A model generated the notes under the pieces. That model was not told the origin of the DNA. It saw only the letters and a program-made list of their open reading frames with translations, and did no database searches. Positions 25,250-34,013 of a DNA stretch of 64,000 bases are shown here, piece by piece; position 1 is the first letter of the stretch, and each line of letters begins with the position of its first letter. Source of the stretch: Halomonas alkalicola (GTDB taxonomy: Bacteria > Pseudomonadota > Gammaproteobacteria > Pseudomonadales > Halomonadaceae); assembly GCF_030704205.1 (NCBI RefSeq), contig NZ_CP131913.1, forward strand, positions 1,178,001 to 1,242,000. The letters run 5' to 3'. The position numbers and the translations under genes were made by a program.

Positions 25250-26795
25250 GTAACTATTCAGCACCGGTTGGCTGAGTCGGGGCTTCTTGCTGCATGAAGG
25301 CTGGCACCTCCCCCGCAAACAGTTGCTCCAGTGCGGTATGCGCCGCTACCCCTTGCTTGACGGCGGTCGAGAGAAAGCTACGCATGCGGCAGAAGATCTC
25401 AGCCCCCTCCCAGGAGCGGAAACAGCCCGAGATTTTCTGCTGGACCTTGGTCATTCGCAGATCGCGCTCCCCCTGGTTGTTGGTGAAGGGAGCGGCAGGG
25501 TCGTCGAGGAAGCGCAACACGTCGTCCTCGTACGCCTGGAGGCGTTCCAGGAGGTTGCGCGACTTGGTGCGCTTGGCCCGGCCTCGCGTTCCAGGTGGCG
25601 GTTTCACCGGCGGGGGGCACTCGGCGTCCCCTTTCGCCAGGCAATCTCGATAGCGCTGCCGCCAGGCTCGGGTCTCATCGGCCGAGAGGCAGCCGTCGGC
25701 CACCTCCACGGCGCGATGCATCTCCAACAACAGGTCATGCAAGGCCTTGGCCCATGCCTGGCCATCGTTCTCCCAGGCCGCTGTCAGCTCCCGAAGGTGG
25801 TGCGCATTACAGAGCGCGTGCCGGCAATCCGGATAGCGGTAGTAGGGCTTCCAGTGATCATGCACCAGCACGCCACGCACGAAGGGCAATACGCCGATGG
25901 CGTCCATCGCTTCCTGGCCGCGCTTGGGGTGCGGGGCCAACCAGGTCAGGGCCTCGTTGGAGGCGCTGTGTAGCCAGTAGCGTTTGCCACCGACCTGCAT
26001 TCCGGTTTCATCGGCATGGACGGTGGCTGCTTCACGTAGCGCCGGGATCACCCACTCGGCGAACGCCTCGGCCCGCTGGTAGGCCTCCTGGTTGAAGGCG
26101 AACAGGGTGCCGGTGCTCAGCGACAGGCCGCACTGCGAGGTGAGCAACTCGCGGATACGCGCATAGGGCAACAGCTGATACTGGGAGAGATAGACGACAT
26201 GCGCCTTGAGGCGAGGGCCATACTGGATGGGGCGAGTCACGCCCTCGGGGAATGGCGCCACGTAGCGTTGCCCCTGATCATCTTCGAGGACCTCAGCCTG
26301 ATATTCGGTGACCACGGCCTGGATTACGATGTCCTGCACTTGGCGCGTTTCGACGCCGACCGGGCGGTAAGAACGCCCCTTGGGGAGTTGCCGACGATCG
26401 ACACGGAGCTTGACCACCTCGTCGGGGTCCGTCACCGGCGCCAACGTCTTACCCTCATGCCCTGGCTGTCCGCCGGGGCGCCGCTCGCCTTTGGCGCGCG
26501 AGCGGCGCTGGCGATTGGGATCCTGGGACGGTGGCTTGCTGCTGTTGCGGCTACTGGTGGCCAGGCGATCGGCCATGAGCTTGACCAGCAGCATCAGCAC
26601 ATCGATGGCGGCACGCAGCGACGGCGAGACCGTCTGGTCTTCCTTGAGCTGCTGCCGGACCCGCTCCAGGGCCTCGTCGACGTTGATATCGCTGATGGTC
26701 ATATCACCGCATAGGTGTGCCGAATGATGCTGTGCACTATGCCAGAAAAATCAGCTGGTTGGCGATACCCCATCCGCAGCCACCTGAATAGTTAC
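25250..26795 (-). mobile_element. IS66-family element (ISBst12-like), copy 2, 1546 bp, intact
   Basis: Same 12-bp ends as copy 1 (GTAACTATTCAG at 25250-25261, CTGAATAGTTAC at 26784-26795). The flanks differ: AAAAAGAC on the left and TTAACTTA on the right, so the target duplication is missing. That implies an adjacent deletion or recombination after insertion, in agreement with the gene cut off at its left edge. Confidence 0.95.
25254..26702 (-). CDS. IS66-family transposase (TnpC)
   Basis: A complete 482-residue transposase: N-terminal leucine-rich segment, basic linker ([20 protein letters not shown], the IS66 signature), zinc-finger-like region, DDE core beginning [19 protein letters not shown], and the conserved C-terminal [24 protein letters not shown]. 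This copy has the intact reading frame that copy 1 lost and can be the source of activity for both. Confidence 0.95.
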   Translation of the reverse strand: MTISDINVDEALERVRQQLKEDQTVSPSLRAAIDVLMLLVKLMADRLATSSRNSSKPPSQDPNRQRRSRAKGERRPGGQPGHEGKTLAPVTDPDEVVKLRVDRRQLPKGRSYRPVGVETRQVQDIVIQAVVTEYQAEVLEDDQGQRYVAPFPEGVTRPIQYGPRLKAHVVYLSQYQLLPYARIRELLTSQCGLSLSTGTLFAFNQEAYQRAEAFAEWVIPALREAATVHADETGMQVGGKRYWLHSASNEALTWLAPHPKRGQEAMDAIGVLPFVRGVLVHDHWKPYYRYPDCRHALCNAHHLRELTAAWENDGQAWAKALHDLLLEMHRAVEVADGCLSADETRAWRQRYRDCLAKGDAECPPPVKPPPGTRGRAKRTKSRNLLERLQAYEDDVLRFLDDPAAPFTNNQGERDLRMTKVQQKISGCFRSWEGAEIFCRMRSFLSTAVKQGVAAHTALEQLFAGEVPAFMQQEAPTQPTGAE

Positions 26796-27120
26796 TTAAC
26801 TTATTAAAAAACCAAAAAATAAAAATATAACTTGACAGCATAATACCGATGAACATGCTTGCTGCCCTTTCCGGCATGTCGGCTTTGGGTCGTTATCTGC
26901 CATCATGCCCCCCCCTCTCCCTACCGATAGACTAGATGCTGATGCTCGCATTTCCGGCAAGCGGCCGTGTAGATCGGGCCGTCCTTCGAGACTCTCACGC
27001 TTTTCCAGGCGCAGGCCGGGGATGGCGGCGTGCCGGCAACATTCTGTAACCTAGCAGCCTGACACCTAAGCCGCCTGAGCACCAGTGGGCAATGGCTTAC
27101 AAGGCAGTGTCGTCTTTGGC
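26796..27120. other. Spacer between IS66 copy 2 and nrdG
   Basis: The first ~60 bases are very AT-rich and match the composition of the truncated operon on the other side of the IS; read on the minus strand they contain stops and no extension of the broken gene. The rest returns to chromosomal composition and contains only the small Cys-containing frame at 26921-27082. Confidence 0.5.
26921..27082 (-). pseudogene. Possible 53-residue Cys-containing remnant
   Basis: A frame from a GTG at 27082 to TAG ends with TAACRKCEHQHLVYR and has Cys in LRCQ and PACAWKS, a pattern like a zinc-ribbon tail. There is no convincing ribosome binding site or start, so it may be the 3' end of a deleted gene or chance. 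Family not recognised. Confidence 0.2.
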
Positions 27121-27846
27121 TTACGTCCTCAGTTCAATACGCACGAAGGCCGGCGCCAGGGTCTCCACCAGCGCTTCGAGCTCGCCGAGGGTCGGGGCGC
27201 TGGGCACCGGGCGGGCGTAGGCGGGATCGAGGCAGCGGCCGGGGCGGGCCACCTGCAGGGCGTAACGGGTTACGCCCCATTCGGCGAGGTCGAGGGCCAG
27301 GCGGCGCAGGCTCTCCAGGTCGAGATCGCGCCAGTGAACGGTGGTGCGGCACTCGAAGGCGACGCCGCTTTTCAGCAGCAGCTCGAGGCTCTCGGCGTGG
27401 GCGGCGGCCAGGCCGGGGCGGCCGACGATGGCGTCGAAGCACGCCGCCGGGCCCTTCACATCGAGCCCCACCCACGCCAGGTGCGGCAGCGTCTCGGCCA
27501 GGCGGCGCGGGTAGACCCCGGCGGTATGCAGCCCCACCTTGAAGCCAAGCGTTTGCGCCCGGGCGGCGGCGACGGGCAGGTCGGCATGCAGGGTCGGCTC
27601 GCCGCCGCTAAAGACGATGCCGTCGAGCAGCCCCTGGCGCCTGGCCAGGAAGGCTTCCACCTCGGCCCACTCGCCGGGCCCGGCGCGGCGAGGCGCGAGC
27701 ATCCCGGGGTTGTGGCAGTAGCCGCAGCGCAGCGGGCATCCCTGCAGAAACACCACGCAGGCCAGGTGGCCCGGGTAGTCCAGGGTGGTCATGGGGGTGA
27801 GGCCGGCCACGGGCAGTCGTGGCCGGTTGGATTCAGGATGGGGCAT
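27121..27846 (-). CDS. nrdG: Anaerobic ribonucleotide reductase activating protein (radical SAM)
   Basis: A 241-residue radical SAM protein. The [4Fe-4S] motif is CPLRCGYC (Cys37, Cys41, Cys44) and the SAM-binding GGE is in GIVFSGGEPTLHAD. It generates the glycyl radical on the class III ribonucleotide reductase. It is longer than the ~155-residue enterobacterial NrdG and belongs to the longer type seen in other proteobacteria. It is the last gene of the unit nrdD, small glycyl-radical gene, nrdG. Confidence 0.93.
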   Translation of the reverse strand: MPHPESNRPRLPVAGLTPMTTLDYPGHLACVVFLQGCPLRCGYCHNPGMLAPRRAGPGEWAEVEAFLARRQGLLDGIVFSGGEPTLHADLPVAAARAQTLGFKVGLHTAGVYPRRLAETLPHLAWVGLDVKGPAACFDAIVGRPGLAAAHAESLELLLKSGVAFECRTTVHWRDLDLESLRRLALDLAEWGVTRYALQVARPGRCLDPAYARPVPSAPTLGELEALVETLAPAFVRIELRT

Positions 27847-27909
27847 GGCGGTTATCCGGCCGAGCGCCCCCTGTCGCTCTGGAGTGGGGGCGCTCGGTGT
27901 GGCGGTGGG

Positions 27910-28071
27910 TCAGGGGGTGGCGGCCTGCTCGCTGAAGTGGCGCCGCTCACGGTGCTCGGACTGCTTGCCGCGGTTGAACTGACTGACCGGGCGGTGATAG
28001 CCCATCACTCGGGTCCAGACCTCGCAGCGCTGGCGCGCTTCGGTGGGCAGGCTCTCGACGCTATGACGCAT
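27910..28071 (-). CDS. Small glycyl-radical domain protein, split C-terminus of NrdD
   Basis: A 53-residue protein missed by length filters. It contains TRVMGYHRPVSQFNRGKQSE (from residue 20), which is the C-terminal glycyl-radical loop of class III ribonucleotide reductases: R-V-x-G-Y with Gly24 as the radical residue, then the conserved F/W-N-x-G-K-x-x-E and an R-rich end. The large NrdD encoded 43 bases upstream stops just before this segment. AAGGAG lies 8 bases before the ATG, so this is a real gene with its own start rather than a frameshift. The expected role is to sit in the NrdD barrel and carry the radical made by NrdG, much as the small YfiD protein can replace the damaged radical domain of pyruvate formate-lyase. 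Confidence 0.85.
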   Translation of the reverse strand: MRHSVESLPTEARQRCEVWTRVMGYHRPVSQFNRGKQSEHRERRHFSEQAATP

Positions 28072-28113
28072 GGGATGCTCCTTTTCAGGTTGGTGGTATT
28101 GCGGGGAAAGGCC

Positions 28114-29838
28114 TCAGGCCATGGCGTCGGCCCGAGCATGCTTTGCCAGAAGGGCGTCATCGCACTTCGGGCAGAACTCATGTTCGCCGGCCAGGTAGCC
28201 GTGCACCGGGCAGATCGAGAAGGTCGGCGTCACAGTGATATAGGGCAGGCGGAAGCGAGAGAGCGCGCTCTGCACCAGCTTGCGGCAGGCCGCCGGTGAG
28301 GAAAGCCGCTCCCCCATGTAGAGGTGCAGCACGGTGCCGCCGGTGTAGCGGGTCTGCAGCGGGTCCTGGTGCAGCAGCGCCTCGAAGGGGTCGTCGGTAT
28401 AGCCCACCGGCAGCTGGCTGGAGTTGGTGTAGTAGGGAGAGTCCGGCGTGCCCGCCTGGAGGATGTCGGGGTAGCGCTTCTGGTCCTCCTTGGCGAAGCG
28501 GTAGGTGGTGCCCTCCGCCGGGGTCGCCTCCAGATTGTAGAGGTGGCCGGTGGCCGCCTGGAACTCACGCATCCGCTCGCGCACGTGCTCCAGCAGCTCG
28601 ATGGCCAGCTGCTGCCCCTCGGGGTTGGCGATATCGAAACGGTCCTCGAAGAAGTTGCGCACCATCTCGTTGAGGCCGTTCACCCCTAGGGTGGAGAAGT
28701 GGTTGCGCAGGGTGCCGAGGTAGCGGCGGCTGTAGGGGTAGAGGCCGTCGTCCATCCAGCCCTGGATGCAGCCGCGCTTGATCTCCAGGCTGTCGCGGCC
28801 GAGCGCGAGCAGCCGGTCCAGCTCCTGGAAGAGCCCCGTGCGGTCGCCGGCGAAGCGGTAGCCCAGGCGCGCGCAGTTGATGGTCACCACGCCCAGCGAG
28901 CCGGTCTGCTCGGCGCTGCCGAACAGGCCGTTGCCGCGCTTGAGCAGCTCGCTGAGGTCGAGCTGCAGCCGGCAGCACATGGAGCGCACCATGTGGGGCT
29001 CCAGGTCCGAGTTGAGGAAGTTCTGGAAGTAGGGCAGCCCCGTACTTGCGGTGGTGAGCGCGAAGAGCCGCTCGGCGTTGTCGCTCTCCCAGGGGAAGTC
29101 CGGGGTGATGTTGTAGGTGGGGATCGGGAAGGTGAACACCCGCCCCTGGCAGTCTCCCTCCTCCATCACCTCCAAGTAGGCGCGGTTGAGCAGGTCCATC
29201 TCGGCCTGCAGCTCGCCGTAGGTGAAGGGCTGCTCCTCGCCGCCGATGATCGGCACCTGGTCGCGCAGGTCCGCCGGGCAGGTCCAGTCGAAGGTGAGGT
29301 TGGTGAAGGGGGTCTGGCTGCCCCAGCGCGACGGCACGTTGAGGTTGTAGATGAACTCCTGCACCGCCTGCTTCACCGCCGGGTAGTCGAGGGCGTCACG
29401 GCGCACGAAGGGGGCCAGGTAGGTATCGAAGGAGCTGAACGCCTGGGCGCCGGCCCACTCGTTCTGCAGGGTGCCGAGGAAGTTGACCATCTGCCCCAGG
29501 GCGCTGGTGAGGTGCCGGGGCGGCGCGCTCTCCGCCCGGCCCGGCACGCCGTTGAAGCCCTCGATCAGCAGCTGGCGCAGCGACCAGCCTGCGCAGTAGC
29601 CGCTGAGCATGTCCAGGTCGTGGATATGCAGGTCGCCCTCCCGGTGGGCCTCGCCTACCGCGGCGGGATAGACTTCATCCAGCCAGTAGTTGGCGATCAG
29701 CTTGCCCGAGGCATTGAGGATCAGCCCGCCCAGGGAGTAGCCCTGGTTGGCGTTGGCGTTGACGCGCCAGTCGGCGCGCTGCAGGTATTCATTGACCGTC
29801 GAAGCGACGTTGACGGCGCCGGTCGGCTGGCGTTGCAT
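28114..29838 (-). CDS. nrdD: Anaerobic ribonucleoside-triphosphate reductase, catalytic part without ATP-cone or glycyl-radical loop
   Basis: A 574-residue class III reductase. It starts straight at the catalytic domain (NVASTVNEYLQRADWRVNANANQGYSLGGL), so the ATP-cone that opens many NrdD proteins is absent. The conserved region HIHDLDMLSGYCAGW gives the active-site Cys82, and VTINCARLGYRF the second active-site Cys. The end carries a zinc site of the form C543-x2-H546...C556-x2-C559 (CPVHGYLAGEHEFCPKC) and the chain stops 15 residues later, before the radical Gly that other NrdDs have on the same chain. That Gly is encoded by the next gene (27910-28071). Likely controlled by NrdR through the boxes upstream. 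Confidence 0.93.
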   Translation of the reverse strand: MQRQPTGAVNVASTVNEYLQRADWRVNANANQGYSLGGLILNASGKLIANYWLDEVYPAAVGEAHREGDLHIHDLDMLSGYCAGWSLRQLLIEGFNGVPGRAESAPPRHLTSALGQMVNFLGTLQNEWAGAQAFSSFDTYLAPFVRRDALDYPAVKQAVQEFIYNLNVPSRWGSQTPFTNLTFDWTCPADLRDQVPIIGGEEQPFTYGELQAEMDLLNRAYLEVMEEGDCQGRVFTFPIPTYNITPDFPWESDNAERLFALTTASTGLPYFQNFLNSDLEPHMVRSMCCRLQLDLSELLKRGNGLFGSAEQTGSLGVVTINCARLGYRFAGDRTGLFQELDRLLALGRDSLEIKRGCIQGWMDDGLYPYSRRYLGTLRNHFSTLGVNGLNEMVRNFFEDRFDIANPEGQQLAIELLEHVRERMREFQAATGHLYNLEATPAEGTTYRFAKEDQKRYPDILQAGTPDSPYYTNSSQLPVGYTDDPFEALLHQDPLQTRYTGGTVLHLYMGERLSSPAACRKLVQSALSRFRLPYITVTPTFSICPVHGYLAGEHEFCPKCDDALLAKHARADAMA

Positions 29839-29860
29839 GGGTGTTCCCTCACTGACCGAT

Positions 29861-29907
29861 TATCTATATATGGTGCCTTTTCTTCTATCAGGCACCATAT
29901 GTTGTGC
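29861..29907 (-). promoter_or_regulatory. Two NrdR boxes upstream of nrdD
   Basis: Box cores CTATATATGG (29864-29873) and CCATATGTTG (29895-29904) fit the NrdR consensus C-W-A-T-A-T-A-T-W-G with one and two changes and are 31 bases apart, the spacing typical of NrdR operators. The pair also forms the inverted repeat ATATGGTGCC/GGCACCATAT (29868-29877, 29891-29900). It is 23 bases before the nrdD start. Confidence 0.75.
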
Positions 29908-29979
29908 CAGAGAAGGGTAGACACCCGGGCGAGACGGGGAAATGATCCAGGTCAGGAAAAGGGCGAAGGAGGGATCAGC

Positions 29980-30273
29980 ATGCATATGGGGATTCTCACG
30001 CTGCACATCTCGCTGCCCGGCTGCCGCTCGCTGAAGGAGAAGCGCCAGCGCATGGGCGGCCTGCACGAGCGCTTCGGGCGCAACCCGGCGGTGGCGGTTT
30101 GCGAGAGCGGCGAGCACGACCGGCTGGAGGCCAGCGAATGGACCTTCGTGGCGGTGGCCAACGAGGGCCCCAGGGTGGAGGCGCTGCTCGGCGAGATCGA
30201 GGACAAGGTCCAGCGCAGCGTGGATGGCCGGGTGATGGAGGCGACCCGGGAAATACTGCAGGGCGGCCCGTAA
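29980..30273 (+). CDS. DUF503 family protein (YlxP-like)
   Basis: A 97-residue protein: MHMGILTLHISLPGCRSLKEKRQRMGGLHERFGRNPAVAVCESGEHD matches the DUF503/YlxP family, small proteins of unknown exact role that are often encoded near translation factors elsewhere. Here it is divergent from nrdD. AAGGAGGGATCAGC before the ATG is a strong ribosome binding site and fixes the start at 29980. Confidence 0.88.
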   Translation: MHMGILTLHISLPGCRSLKEKRQRMGGLHERFGRNPAVAVCESGEHDRLEASEWTFVAVANEGPRVEALLGEIEDKVQRSVDGRVMEATREILQGGP

Positions 30274-30329
30274 CGCCCGCCCTCCAACGCCAAGACACAC
30301 ACAGTTGCCAAGATCACCAGGAGAAACGA

Positions 30330-31193
30330 ATGACGGATAACGAAGCCGGAGCGGCGCGCAGCCTGCTGATCACCGGCTGCTCCAGCGGGATCGGCCACGC
30401 CGCGGCCCACGCCATGGCGGCGCGGGGCTGGCGGGTGTTTGCCACCGCCAGAAAGGAGGCGGACGTGGCCCGGCTGAAGGGGGAGGGCCTGGAGGCGCTG
30501 GCGCTGGACCTGGACAGCAGCGCCTCCATCGAGGCGGCGGTGGCCGATATCGCGGAGCGCACCGGCGGGCGGCTGACGGCGCTCTTCAACAACGGCGCCT
30601 ACGGCCAGCCCGGGGCGGTGGAGGATCTCTCCCGGGAGACGCTGAGGCAGCAGCTCGAGACCAACCTGCTCGGCACCCACGAGCTCACCACCCGGGTGCT
30701 GCCGATGATGCGCGCCCAGGGGCACGGGCGCATCGTGCAGAACAGCTCGGTGCTGGGGTTCGCCGCCCTGCCCTACCGCGGCGCCTACATCTGCTCCAAG
30801 TTCGCCCTGGAGGGGCTCACCGATACCCTGCGCCAGGAGCTTTCGGGCAGCGGCATCCACGTCAGCCTGATCCAGCCCGGCCCCATCACCAGCCGCTTTC
30901 GCGAGAACGCCCACCGCGCCTTCCGGGCCCATATCGATACCGAGCGCAGCGCCCATGCCGAGACCTACCGCAAGGTGGAGGCGCGGCTGGCCAGCACCGA
31001 GGGCAAGGCCGCCTTCACCCTGGGCCCGGAGGCTGTGGTGGCCAAGCTGATCCACGCCCTGGAGCACCCGCGCCCCAGGCCCCGCTATGCGGTCACCCTG
31101 CCCACCCATCTCTTCGCCGCCCTGAAGCGGGTGCTGAGCACCCGGGGCATGGACCGGGTGCTGCTGCGCTCGACCCGGGCCGAGCGGGAGTAG
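30330..31193 (+). CDS. Short-chain dehydrogenase/reductase
   Basis: A 287-residue classical SDR. The NAD(P)-binding Gly motif is ITGCSSGIGHAAA near residue 13, the FNNGAYGQ strand follows near 87, catalytic Ser in NSSVLGF and the Tyr-x-x-x-Lys pair in YICSKFALEGL. The C-terminal extension resembles the retinol dehydrogenase-like/YbbO group. Substrate unknown. AGGAG precedes the ATG at 30330. Confidence 0.92.
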   Translation: MTDNEAGAARSLLITGCSSGIGHAAAHAMAARGWRVFATARKEADVARLKGEGLEALALDLDSSASIEAAVADIAERTGGRLTALFNNGAYGQPGAVEDLSRETLRQQLETNLLGTHELTTRVLPMMRAQGHGRIVQNSSVLGFAALPYRGAYICSKFALEGLTDTLRQELSGSGIHVSLIQPGPITSRFRENAHRAFRAHIDTERSAHAETYRKVEARLASTEGKAAFTLGPEAVVAKLIHALEHPRPRPRYAVTLPTHLFAALKRVLSTRGMDRVLLRSTRAERE

Positions 31194-31232
31194 CCGAGGG
31201 GCGCACCCGCACGAGTGCCGCCAGCGCTGAGC

Positions 31233-32648
31233 TCAGCGGGCAGCAGGCCCTGACTCGCAGAGCGGCGCCAGCGCCATGATCTGCGTGCGCAGCGCCAGCT
31301 TCTCTTTGGCGAGTCCCTCACGCCAGGCGCTCCTTTCGCCCTCCAGCGCCCCATCGCTGGCGAGAGAAGGGGCGCTGGCGAAGAAGGCCACGATCCAAGC
31401 CTGGCGGGTGCAGAGGTCCTGAAACTCGCCGAGCAGGGTCTGGCGCTGCTTGAGCCCCTTGAGGAAACGGCGGTGGCGCTTCGGATCCAGCTCGGCCAGG
31501 TAACGGATGCGCTTCACCGCCTTGCGCAGGTCGTGGAAGGCCTCGTCGGGGGCGTCAGGCGTGAGGGCGGCCAGGTCGCTATCGTGGCCTGCGATGCGCT
31601 CGTCCAGCACCGCCGCGACCCGCGCCGCAGAGAGCCGGGCAAGCGCCTGCCGAAAGCCGTCGCCGTCGAGGAACGCCTGCCAGGCCTGCATGTCGGCAGC
31701 GTAGTCGGGCTGGCCCAGCTGCCGGCAGAGGCGTTCGTGCTGTTCCCGGGCCCGCTCGTTCAGCCAGGCGTGAAGCGCCCGTCGAGTGCTCGCCTGAAGC
31801 GGCGGCGGCGCCTGCGCCAGGCTCTCCAGGAAGACATCGAGGTCGCGCAGGTCACTGGTGGCCTGGGCACGCTGCTTGAGCGCCTTCAGCCGCTTCTTTA
31901 GCCCGGGCGCCTTCCCGTTCCCGGCTTGCCGGACGGTGGCCAGCACGGCCTCGCCGATCGCCCGGCTGCGGCGCAGGTTGACGCGGTACTGGTGCAGGAA
32001 CTCGGGATCGATGCCTGCCATCACGCCGGGCTCCAGGGCCCGAACCAGACGATAGAGATGGCCGAGCTGCCCCTGGAGGCGGCCGGCCAGGTCGGCCTTG
32101 CGCAGCTCCGGGGGCGCGGGCGCCCGGCGCTGGAAGAGCGCATGGCTGGCCTGCTCCGGGGTCAGGCACGCCAGCCGCTCGGCGGTGTGCCTCGCAAGCG
32201 CCTGCCAGGTCTCGCCGGGCAGGCTGAGGTGCAGCAGTCCGCCGGTGGGAAGGGAATCGGGCGCCACGGGGCTGAGCCAGCGGGCCAACTCCAGCAGCAC
32301 CGGGTTGTGACCCACCACCAGCACCCGCCGGTTGCCCTCGGGTAACGTCTGCAGCCAGTCGCGCAGCGCTTCACCGTCGAAGGTGTAGAGCGCCTCGCCG
32401 AAGCGGGCCACCGAGCCCAGGGTGCCCTCGGGCAGCGCCGCGGCCATCGCCTCGAGGGTCTCCCGGGTGCGCCGGGCCGGGCTCGAGACCACTTCGCCCT
32501 CGAACGCCCCCCAGCGCATCAGCGCCGGCGCCATGGCCACCGCCTGGCCCGGGCGCCGGCCTCGCTGGCTCAGGGGCCGTTCGGCGTCGGGCAGCTCGCT
32601 GCCCCCGCGTTTCGCCTTGGCATGACGCAGCAGATAGAGCTCCAGCAT
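31233..32648 (-). CDS. SixA-type phosphohistidine phosphatase fused to a CHAD domain
   Basis: A 471-residue two-domain protein. Residues 1-150 are a histidine phosphatase of the SixA branch: LYLLRHAKAKRGG (catalytic His9), VVSSPARRTRETLEA and VLVVGHNPVLLELARWL. Residues ~190-465 are a CHAD domain: FLHQYRVNLRRSRAIGEAV and AFHDLRKAVKRIRYLAEL show the paired His and basic residues that bind polyphosphate. The fusion suggests a phosphatase tethered to or regulated by polyphosphate. It is convergent with the SDR gene. Confidence 0.9.
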   Translation of the reverse strand: MLELYLLRHAKAKRGGSELPDAERPLSQRGRRPGQAVAMAPALMRWGAFEGEVVSSPARRTRETLEAMAAALPEGTLGSVARFGEALYTFDGEALRDWLQTLPEGNRRVLVVGHNPVLLELARWLSPVAPDSLPTGGLLHLSLPGETWQALARHTAERLACLTPEQASHALFQRRAPAPPELRKADLAGRLQGQLGHLYRLVRALEPGVMAGIDPEFLHQYRVNLRRSRAIGEAVLATVRQAGNGKAPGLKKRLKALKQRAQATSDLRDLDVFLESLAQAPPPLQASTRRALHAWLNERAREQHERLCRQLGQPDYAADMQAWQAFLDGDGFRQALARLSAARVAAVLDERIAGHDSDLAALTPDAPDEAFHDLRKAVKRIRYLAELDPKRHRRFLKGLKQRQTLLGEFQDLCTRQAWIVAFFASAPSLASDGALEGERSAWREGLAKEKLALRTQIMALAPLCESGPAAR

Positions 32649-32892
32649 GGGGGACTCCGCCGTGTGAAATCCCTTTCAGCTTAGTCCTCCGGCCGCGACG
32701 CGCTCAGTCGCTGGAGCGCGCCAGGGACACGACCATCGCCGGCGAAGCGCCTCCAGCAGACGGTGAATCTCCGCAAAGTCCATCCAGCAGCGAGAGCTTC
32801 CCTGTCTCTGTGGGCCGGGCCCGGACTCGGTGAAACGAAACGCTGGTCTCGTCTATGCTGCATCAGTCACGTCAGACTCGACGGAGGGCATC

Positions 32893-33768
32893 ATGAAGGT
32901 ATATGCGTTGCGGGGTGTGCGTTACCTGGGCCTGCTGCTGCTGGCACTTGCCAGCCCGGTGCTGGCCACCGAGGTCAACTGGCCACGCATGGCCGACTCG
33001 GCGGACGGGGTACCGATTGCCTACGAGGTGCAGGGCAGCGGCGAGCCGACGCTCGTCTTCATCCATGGCTGGAGCGGCGATGGCCGCTACTGGCGCGGGC
33101 AAGTGCCGCACTTTTCGCAGCGCCATCGCGTGGTGACGGTCGATCTTGCGGGGCACGGCCACTCTGGCCTGGGGCGTGATTCCTACACCCTGCCAGCCTT
33201 CGGAGAGGACGTGAAGGCGGTGTTGGACGACCTGGACGTGGCGCAAGCGATCCTTATCGGACACTCCATGGGCGGGCCGGTCAGCGTGGAAGCGGCACGC
33301 CTGGTGCCGGAACGCGTCATCGGCATCATCGGCGTCGACACCTTCCACGACATGGTCGCGGAGATCAGCCAGGAGCAGCGCGACGAGCTGCTGGAACCGC
33401 TTCAGGATGACTTTGCCTCGGCCGCACGCCAGTTCGTGGCGTCGATGTTCATCGATAGCACCGATGCCAAGCTGCGCGAGTGGGTAATGCATGACATGGC
33501 GGCCGCACCGCCCGAGGTGGCTATCAGCGCCATGGAAGACATGCTGTCACGGCATGCCGATGGTGAGGCGACAAGGCATTTCGAGGAGCTGACGATACCG
33601 GTGGTGGCGATCAATGCCGACCTGTGGCCAACCGACGTCGACGCCAACCGGCAGCTGTTGCCGGAGTTCGAGGCCGTGATCATGGAAGAGGCCGATCACT
33701 TCCTGCACATGGCCAAGCCGGAGGCCTTCAACCGTGAGCTGGAACGAGTGATCGGCACACCACCATGA
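32893..33768 (+). CDS. Alpha/beta hydrolase, exported
   Basis: A 291-residue protein with a signal peptide (MKVYALRGVRYLGLLLLALA, cleavage near SPVLA-TE). The oxyanion strand is LVFIHGWSGDGRYWRGQ, the nucleophile elbow AILIGHSMGGPVS, and the catalytic His in EEADHFLHMAKP. Probable periplasmic esterase or related hydrolase; substrate unknown. The ATG at 32893 has GGAGG upstream and yields the signal peptide; the frame open to 32830 lacks such features. Confidence 0.9.
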   Translation: MKVYALRGVRYLGLLLLALASPVLATEVNWPRMADSADGVPIAYEVQGSGEPTLVFIHGWSGDGRYWRGQVPHFSQRHRVVTVDLAGHGHSGLGRDSYTLPAFGEDVKAVLDDLDVAQAILIGHSMGGPVSVEAARLVPERVIGIIGVDTFHDMVAEISQEQRDELLEPLQDDFASAARQFVASMFIDSTDAKLREWVMHDMAAAPPEVAISAMEDMLSRHADGEATRHFEELTIPVVAINADLWPTDVDANRQLLPEFEAVIMEEADHFLHMAKPEAFNRELERVIGTPP

Positions 33769-34013
33769 TGCCGCTGCTCGAATCCGATGCTGCCAGGCCC
33801 CGACCAACCAGAAAGATCATGCCGGCCATCCCGGCACTTAGCAGCAAAAACGACCAGAACCCCAATCTTGAAAAGCTGATCTCCCCGCCAGGCACGGACG
33901 GCATGTATATACTTCTTGCTTTGAATAGTTGCTGCATGAACGCTCACGAGGGCCTACCCGGCCCGAGTGTGATTCGGCGCCCTACCCCGGCGCCCCGATC
34001 AAGGAGATACACC

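Noticed and set aside
25013..25318. A complete 101-residue gene starting inside IS66 copy 2
   Set aside because: The first ~22 codons are the IS end read in frame by chance; the rest is a beheaded gene.
20007..26795. A single composite transposon formed by the two IS66 copies
   Set aside because: Copy 1 has its own complete target duplication and the outer flanks (ACCTTGGT and TTAACTTA) do not match.
29942..29955. FNR/Anr box in the nrdD-DUF503 gap (ATGAT-CCAG-GTCAG)
   Set aside because: Both half-sites deviate from TTGAT-N4-ATCAA, so the match is too weak to report as a feature.
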